DNA from: Oligoflexia bacterium | GTDB lineage: Bacteria; Bdellovibrionota; Bacteriovoracia; Bacteriovoracales; Bacteriovoracaceae | NCBI GenBank assembly: GCA_015232015.1 | Contig: JADGAM010000018.1 | Coordinates: forward strand, 1 to 40,352 | Direction of reading: 5' to 3' | Length of the DNA: 40,352 nt | Part shown: in pieces, positions 35,361 through 40,352 of the stretch | Numbering within the stretch: position 1 is the first letter of the stretch | Layout: every line of letters starts with the position of its first letter | Notes under the pieces: model-generated | Databases searched by the model: none | Seen by the model: only the letters and a program-made list of their open reading frames with translations | What the model was told of the DNA's origin: nothing | Translations under genes and position numbers: made by a program

Positions 35361-35660
35361 AGTGCCCAGTCTACGCTTGGAAGAAGATAGATGTCTATAT
35401 TTTTTTAAATAACTTAGATCGAAATATATGCGCTCTGGCCATCTGTATATTAGTCATCAATCTCTAAATAAGAGAGCGCATAAATTAACAAAAAGAAAAC
35501 AAAAATAGTAAGTTAAAGCGTACCTATCTCTTTTTTTATATGTGTATTTTTTAAAAAAAAGAAAAGTATAAAAAAATGCAAAATAAATTCATATATTATT
35601 ATCTTTAGAATAAGCTTAAGCAAACCGCTTAATGGTTTTTTAAAATTTGTAGTATTATAA
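35361..35660. other. Intergenic stretch with two hairpins
   Basis: No gene seen. A perfect 10-bp inverted repeat TATGCGCTCT (35427-35436) / AGAGCGCATA (35473-35482) surrounds 36 bases. A second hairpin TTAAGC-AAACC-GCTTAA (35616-35632) is followed on the plus strand by TGG and six Ts. The first lies upstream of 34554-35336 and could be in its promoter or leader. The second lies behind the decayed HD-GYP gene and may end that operon, though its T-run is on the other strand. Confidence 0.5.
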
Positions 35661-35980
35661 TTATCTTGGAAAAACTTCAAAGTTTCCCATCAGTTCTTTA
35701 TTTATTTGTTTACCATAAATTTTTCTAATAAGTGTTTCTACTAAGATAAAAAGATATGATATTTGTGATAATCTGAAGGCATTAAGATTATGAGGAAATC
35801 CTTACCCATTAGGTTTTTCATGGTGTTGAAGAACAATCAAATCTACATCCGGCAACAGAGCACAACCTTTAATAAGTTCATGGGCCTTAGTTGGGTGAAC
35901 TAAAATAATCTTTTTTCTTTATTACTAAGTCCAATGTCATCGCTATAACCACTATATTCGCAATCACTACACAGATCCAT
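35661..35980 (-). pseudogene. Decayed HD-GYP phosphodiesterase fragment
   Basis: Reading the minus strand after the hybrid kinase, with one frame change near 35910, gives pieces SDDIGLSNKEKRLF, then VHPTKAHELIKGCALLPDV, then DLIVLQHHEKPNG, a TAA in frame, and GFPHNLNAFRLSQISYLFI. HHEKPNG-x-GFP is the GYP part of an HD-GYP domain, and the missing residue between G and G has become a stop. The first ATG overlaps the kinase stop (TGATG), as a cotranscribed partner would. The front of the domain with the HD metal ligands is missing. It would have degraded cyclic-di-GMP. It ends at TAA 35661-35663. Confidence 0.75.
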
Positions 35981-38664
35981 CAGATGTTTTCCCTCCTGTT
36001 TTTACCCATCAATATGTTAATTATATCTTTTTTGGTAAATGGTTTTGCTATATATCCATCGGCATTTCTTCTTAATGATTCTCTTTGTTCAGTAGAATAA
36101 TCAGTAATGATACCACCAGTAATTACTATGAACTTAGTATTTAGCGCAATATTATCTGTCTTTACTCTTTCAATTAGTTGATCCCCTCTCATTTTTGGCA
36201 TTTTTATATCTGTTATCACATAATCAAAATTTTCTTTTTTTATTATATTGTAGGCCACTTCCCCATCTTCCGCTTCTGTAACTGTAAGACCCAAAGAAGA
36301 CAGGGTGTGACTCAAAATAAGCCTTATATTTTCTTCATCGTCAACAACAAGTACTTTTCCTTTAAGAGACAAATTACTAAGCGGCAAATTACTTGCTATT
36401 TGGTCTAGGTTTTTAGTTATAACAATTTCCTTATTATTTACTGCTGGTAACACTATTTTGAAAGATGTGCCTAATCCTTCTGCACTTTCAACACTAATGC
36501 TACCTCCAAAAGAATTAATGATTGTATGACAAATTGAAAGACCAAGCCCTGTCCCTTTTCCTGGTGCCTTAGTGGTGAAAAAGGGATCAAATAATTTGGA
36601 AATAATGTTTTTTGGAATACCTGTACCGTTATCTGCAATCTCAATCAATAATTTTCCATCTTTGTTTGTGGTGGTGATTTTTATTTGCCCATTACTTTTA
36701 CCGATGAGAGCATCTCTGGCATTGGATACAATATTCATAATTACTTGCTGGATCTTTCCAATATTTGCTTTAATAAAATAATCGTTTGCTAAAAAATTGG
36801 TTTCTAATATTATATTTTCTTTTTTATATATGTTCTTCACAATATGTAGTATTTCATATATACATTCATGAATGTCGACATTTTCAATATGCTCTGTATC
36901 TGGATGAGCATAAGTTCTTATACCATTCACAATACACATAATACGATTGGTAGCATTTTTGATTCCTTCTATTAGCGCAAGATTATTATTTTCTAAAATA
37001 TTTTTGCATTCATCTTCAATTATTTCTATGTTACCCATAACAACAGCTAGCGGATTATTAATTTCATGTGCTACTCCTGCTGCCAATGTTCCTATAGATG
37101 CCAATTTTTCAGTATGAAAGAGATGTTTTTGAAGTTGTACTTTTTCTCTTTCACTTTCTTTAATTTTTGTAATGTCATTTATTATCGCTAAAATATATGG
37201 TGTATTTTTAATATGGATAATCTTTGCAGAAAGTAAGCCTTCAATTAAAGAACCATTCTTATGTTGAAAGACAACTTCCATGTTTTCACAAAATCCGTTT
37301 TCTGCTAGCTGTTTTAGCAATAATTTTCGATCATCAGGATTATTCCATCCATTTAATTTAGTAGAAAATTTTCCTATTATCTCTTCTTTGCTATAACCAA
37401 AAATTTTTGAAAATCCAAGATTAATTTCAACAAACTCACCAGACAGGGTAGTAATGCTTATAGCATTAGGAGAGGTATTAAAGTAAGCTCTATATATTTC
37501 CTCAGCTTCACTTTTGGCCGCTTCTATTTTCTTGTATTCTGTGAGGTCCCTTGATGTTCCGACTATTTTTATAACTTTTCCATTTGAATCCAATATGGGT
37601 GCTTTTATAGTATGAAAAGTGCGAACACTTCCATCATATCTTGTAATACACTCTTCTGGAATATCAAGTGTTTTGCCTGTAGTTGCAACTTCTAAATCAT
37701 CTCTAACATATTTTTGAGTTATATCGGGGGCAACAAAAGGCGCATCAATAATTCCATAAAGCTGCTCTAACGTCATTCCATAGTAAGTACGAAATGCCTT
37801 ATTTCCCCATATCAGCTTGGACTCTGGACTTTTGACGAAAACGATATCCTCGATTGCATCGAGAATTTGATTCAAGTTCTCTTCACTCTCTTTCAAATTT
37901 TTTTCTGCCAGCTTGTGCTTGGTGATGTCGACGCCAGAACCTTCAAAGGCAATAGCATTACCCATATTATCCAAATAAGGAGCACCATTTGCATTATACC
38001 AACGCCAAGATCCATCATTGTGTAACACACGAAACTCAGCGCCGGTTTGTCTCTGTTTTGTTTCCATTGTTTTTTTTAGAAATTCCATACATATTGAGAC
38101 ATCATCTGGATGAACGAATGGTTGAAATGGTTTTCCAATGACTTGATTTATCGGATGTCCTAAAAGTAAAGTCCAAGAAGGAGAAACGAAGGTAAATATC
38201 CCATTTATTGAAAGCGTGAAAATTATATCATGACTGTGTTCGACCAATAGGCGATATTTTTCCTCGCTCTCATTCAGTTTTTTTTCTGATTGTTTATGTT
38301 CGGTGATATCACGACAGAGAGAGATGATGTTAGAAGTTTTAGTTTCCACAGTAGCACTTATTTCCACTGGGGTGATCTTGCCGTGTTTATCCACATAATC
38401 AATAACGAAGTTTCTGATACTGCCATCTTTTAAGCATCTAGCAACAGCATCAGCACTTCGTGAAATTTCATATTCTGCTGTCCATTCCAAAACACTCCTA
38501 CCGACAATATCACTTAATTTATTATGGCCGCTTATGCGTATATATTCTTGATTGGCATCTATAACTTTACCTTCCCTATTTAGTATTAGATAACCAGTCC
38601 CTGTGGTCTCGACCAACATTCGATATTTATTTTCACTATCAGAAAGCGCATTCTCATCTTGCAT
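35980..38664 (-). CDS. Multi-PAS hybrid sensor histidine kinase
   Basis: 894 residues, no membrane segment or signal, so a cytoplasmic sensor. Four PAS domains at about 5-125, 135-255, 260-385 and 390-510, each with PAC ends such as NIISLCRDITEHKQSE. Then HisKA with the phospho-His in AAGVAHEINNPLAVVMG, and HATPase (N-box NIVSNARDALIG, G1 IADNGTGIPKN, G2 GKGTGLGLSICHTII). A C-terminal receiver has VLVVDDEEN, phospho-Asp in YVITDIKMPKMRG, and Lys in IAKPF. A GAGGAA ribosome site lies five bases before the ATG. The ankyrin gene ends 45 bases upstream, and the HD-GYP remnant overlaps its stop, so the output was perhaps cyclic-di-GMP breakdown. The signal is unknown. Confidence 0.93.
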   Translation of the reverse strand: MQDENALSDSENKYRMLVETTGTGYLILNREGKVIDANQEYIRISGHNKLSDIVGRSVLEWTAEYEISRSADAVARCLKDGSIRNFVIDYVDKHGKITPVEISATVETKTSNIISLCRDITEHKQSEKKLNESEEKYRLLVEHSHDIIFTLSINGIFTFVSPSWTLLLGHPINQVIGKPFQPFVHPDDVSICMEFLKKTMETKQRQTGAEFRVLHNDGSWRWYNANGAPYLDNMGNAIAFEGSGVDITKHKLAEKNLKESEENLNQILDAIEDIVFVKSPESKLIWGNKAFRTYYGMTLEQLYGIIDAPFVAPDITQKYVRDDLEVATTGKTLDIPEECITRYDGSVRTFHTIKAPILDSNGKVIKIVGTSRDLTEYKKIEAAKSEAEEIYRAYFNTSPNAISITTLSGEFVEINLGFSKIFGYSKEEIIGKFSTKLNGWNNPDDRKLLLKQLAENGFCENMEVVFQHKNGSLIEGLLSAKIIHIKNTPYILAIINDITKIKESEREKVQLQKHLFHTEKLASIGTLAAGVAHEINNPLAVVMGNIEIIEDECKNILENNNLALIEGIKNATNRIMCIVNGIRTYAHPDTEHIENVDIHECIYEILHIVKNIYKKENIILETNFLANDYFIKANIGKIQQVIMNIVSNARDALIGKSNGQIKITTTNKDGKLLIEIADNGTGIPKNIISKLFDPFFTTKAPGKGTGLGLSICHTIINSFGGSISVESAEGLGTSFKIVLPAVNNKEIVITKNLDQIASNLPLSNLSLKGKVLVVDDEENIRLILSHTLSSLGLTVTEAEDGEVAYNIIKKENFDYVITDIKMPKMRGDQLIERVKTDNIALNTKFIVITGGIITDYSTEQRESLRRNADGYIAKPFTKKDIINILMGKNRRENI

Positions 38665-38709
38665 TATTTCCTCATTTTCTTATTTACTCATTTCCTAATA
38701 TTAAAGCAG

Positions 38710-40350
38710 TTATTGAACTTGAAGTCCTTTAACATTTGCCTGCAAATATAACATTATTTCTTTACGACCTTTGCTTTTAGCAAAAAAATAAGCATTTCGA
38801 CCTTTGTAATCGAAGGAGTTAAGCGGAACTTTTAGCGAAGCTAGTTTTGATAAAGAATACAGATTTCCTATACTAGCACCTAGACTTACAAAAATTTTTA
38901 CAATATCAAGATTACCTCCTATGGCCGCATAATGGAGTGAGGTTTTGCCAAAAGAATCTTTGGTCTTGAGATCGGCCCCTCCTTCTAGAAGAAGTTTTAC
39001 ACTTTCAACACTAGCAAGTTGAGAGGCAATCATTAGAAGAGTTTTACTATTCCTACTCCGTACTTTAATTAATTCATCAAGGTTGTCAGAAAATTTTCCT
39101 TTCACAACAGTAATTATGTCTTCAATATTTTTAGTAACACTCTTTATGGTTTTTTTAGTATTATCAATATCAGTATTAGGATCTTTAATACTATTAATTT
39201 TTTGTACGCTCTCTTCTAAAACCATAGCTACACCCGTTATTACTTCAATTTTGTCACTTGCAGGTAAATATTCCATCGTAGTAATAAAAAAACTCAATTG
39301 ATTTAGACTTTCAAAGTTTTCGGAAGATAAATATTTTTTTAAATCATTATTTTGCAAAAAAGAGGAAACATTTTTTATTGAATTAATCATTCCAGCTAAT
39401 GATGAATCTGTTTCTAATTTAGAATCTTCTTCTTTAGTGTTTCCAGTAAGTTCATCAACTACGCTATTTACTATATTTTCTTTTTTTAATGTCTTATCTT
39501 CTTGTTCTTGTAAATCTGCTGTGAGTGCATGTAAAATCTCATTCACTTCCACTAATGCCAAGGCATCTATAATTTTTATTGACATACTATCAGAAAAATC
39601 ATTTTTCAAATTTTTAATTAAACTTTGATGTTGAATATTTTTTTCTTCTGTGGTCAGCACTTGATAAACCCACTTTTGGGTAAGGAAAAATATTTTGCTA
39701 AGAGGACTAAATGAACTAATTTCATCACAAAATCCTCTTCCGCTAATACTTCCATGATGTTCCCTTAAAACCGCTTGCATTTTTTTCTCTGTCCACATGT
39801 TTAGTATTTTTAATACATGGAAAGTCATATATGTGAGCAGTTGAGATTCTTTTAGACGAAAACTATTATCATTAGACACTAATATAGAAACTAATTTAGA
39901 GAGATCAGGGGCATTCTTTGCAATTTCTAGTATTCTTGCGAGATTGATTTGAGACATATCAATCACTTCTTGATCTACGCCAACATCTCTTAATTTGCTT
40001 GATATTTTATCCATTTGTTTATTGGCATAAAATAAATTTTCCTTAGTAACAACTTCATAATTTTCGTTTTCCGATAATGAGGAATGTATTTGTTCACTAA
40101 AACTATTAACAAACTTTAAACGATGCTTAGATAATACATATAACTCAGAATTTGATAAAATGGTTTGACTTACAATTTCATCTTCTAATTGCGTTCCAAT
40201 TGTAAATAATATTTCAAAATTATTATTATCGGTCGGACTTTTCAATTTATAGATGTCACAAGGTACATGTTGGAGATATTGAAGAAAAAGAGATGGTATG
40301 CGAAAGTATGTCGGTAAAGACATTTCCGCCATCATTTTGGGAGTGATTTT
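38710..40350 (-). CDS. Ankyrin-repeat protein, probably 5' truncated
   Basis: The frame runs to the right edge without a stop. The first ATG in the window (40335) has no ribosome site, so the real N-terminus may lie outside. About 430 residues of helical, charged sequence with no recognised domain (it contains LREHHGSISGRGFCDEI) are followed by about three ankyrin repeats in the last 120 residues. These include KTLLMIASQLASVESVKLLLE, GKTSLHYAAIGGNLDIVKIF and a degenerate one with GRNAYFFAKSKGRKEIMLYL. Ankyrin repeats mediate protein contacts. Expressed ahead of the hybrid kinase in one operon. Confidence 0.82.
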   Translation of the reverse strand, partial: KITPKMMAEMSLPTYFRIPSLFLQYLQHVPCDIYKLKSPTDNNNFEILFTIGTQLEDEIVSQTILSNSELYVLSKHRLKFVNSFSEQIHSSLSENENYEVVTKENLFYANKQMDKISSKLRDVGVDQEVIDMSQINLARILEIAKNAPDLSKLVSILVSNDNSFRLKESQLLTYMTFHVLKILNMWTEKKMQAVLREHHGSISGRGFCDEISSFSPLSKIFFLTQKWVYQVLTTEEKNIQHQSLIKNLKNDFSDSMSIKIIDALALVEVNEILHALTADLQEQEDKTLKKENIVNSVVDELTGNTKEEDSKLETDSSLAGMINSIKNVSSFLQNNDLKKYLSSENFESLNQLSFFITTMEYLPASDKIEVITGVAMVLEESVQKINSIKDPNTDIDNTKKTIKSVTKNIEDIITVVKGKFSDNLDELIKVRSRNSKTLLMIASQLASVESVKLLLEGGADLKTKDSFGKTSLHYAAIGGNLDIVKIFVSLGASIGNLYSLSKLASLKVPLNSFDYKGRNAYFFAKSKGRKEIMLYLQANVKGLQVQ

Positions 40351-40352
40351 TA

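Overview
The window is AT-rich DNA (roughly one third G+C by eye) with dense genes, strong AAGGAG-type ribosome sites, many Sec or lipoprotein signal peptides, beta-barrel-like outer-membrane proteins and large multi-domain sensor kinases. This fits a Gram-negative bacterium. The mix of exported proteins of unknown function, an elicitor-type transglutaminase, ankyrin proteins and sensor kinases recalls Bdellovibrionota-like predators, but that placement is inference and no rRNA or tRNA gene is present to fix it.

Layout. 1-4448: 3' part of a giant sensor kinase (AAA/TPR - GAF - Hpt - CheA-like ATPase), cut by the window edge. 4760-7111: exported or membrane protein with an unusual HEFIGH motif. 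7140-10457 (minus): compact four-gene operon tdk - hpt - GHMP kinase - Cys-cluster protein. 10595-13664 (plus): AmmeMemoRadiSam-type radical SAM enzyme, then a two-component pair. 13717-20591: MscS channel, zinc-ribbon protein, alpha/beta hydrolase, Ste24-like protease with an exported partner, and a condensation-domain-like acyltransferase. 20712-21893 (minus): elicitor-type transglutaminase.

22123-29640 (plus) is the most coherent and interesting block. It is a six-gene exported module: two-domain multicopper oxidase with a long duplicated C-terminal extension, TolC-like protein, small exported protein, dihaem lipoprotein cytochrome, YceI-like protein, and an outer-membrane barrel with an N-terminal CxxCH haem site. 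It reads as a cell-envelope copper/electron-transfer pathway and ends in a long inverted-repeat element.

29867-35336 is an accessory region of unknown exported proteins. It starts with a small Cys-rich secreted protein whose last 40 bp recur at 34548-34587. Inside it lies a gene in three frame segments, with a dnaX-type slippery heptamer at the second junction. 35661-40350 (minus) holds an ankyrin protein (cut by the window edge), a multi-PAS hybrid kinase, and a decayed HD-GYP fragment overlapping the kinase stop codon.

Window-wide oddities are an excess of GGCC despite low G+C, and short in-frame tandem repeats in the N-termini or linkers of many genes. No CRISPR array, insertion sequence, integrase, tRNA or rRNA was recognised.
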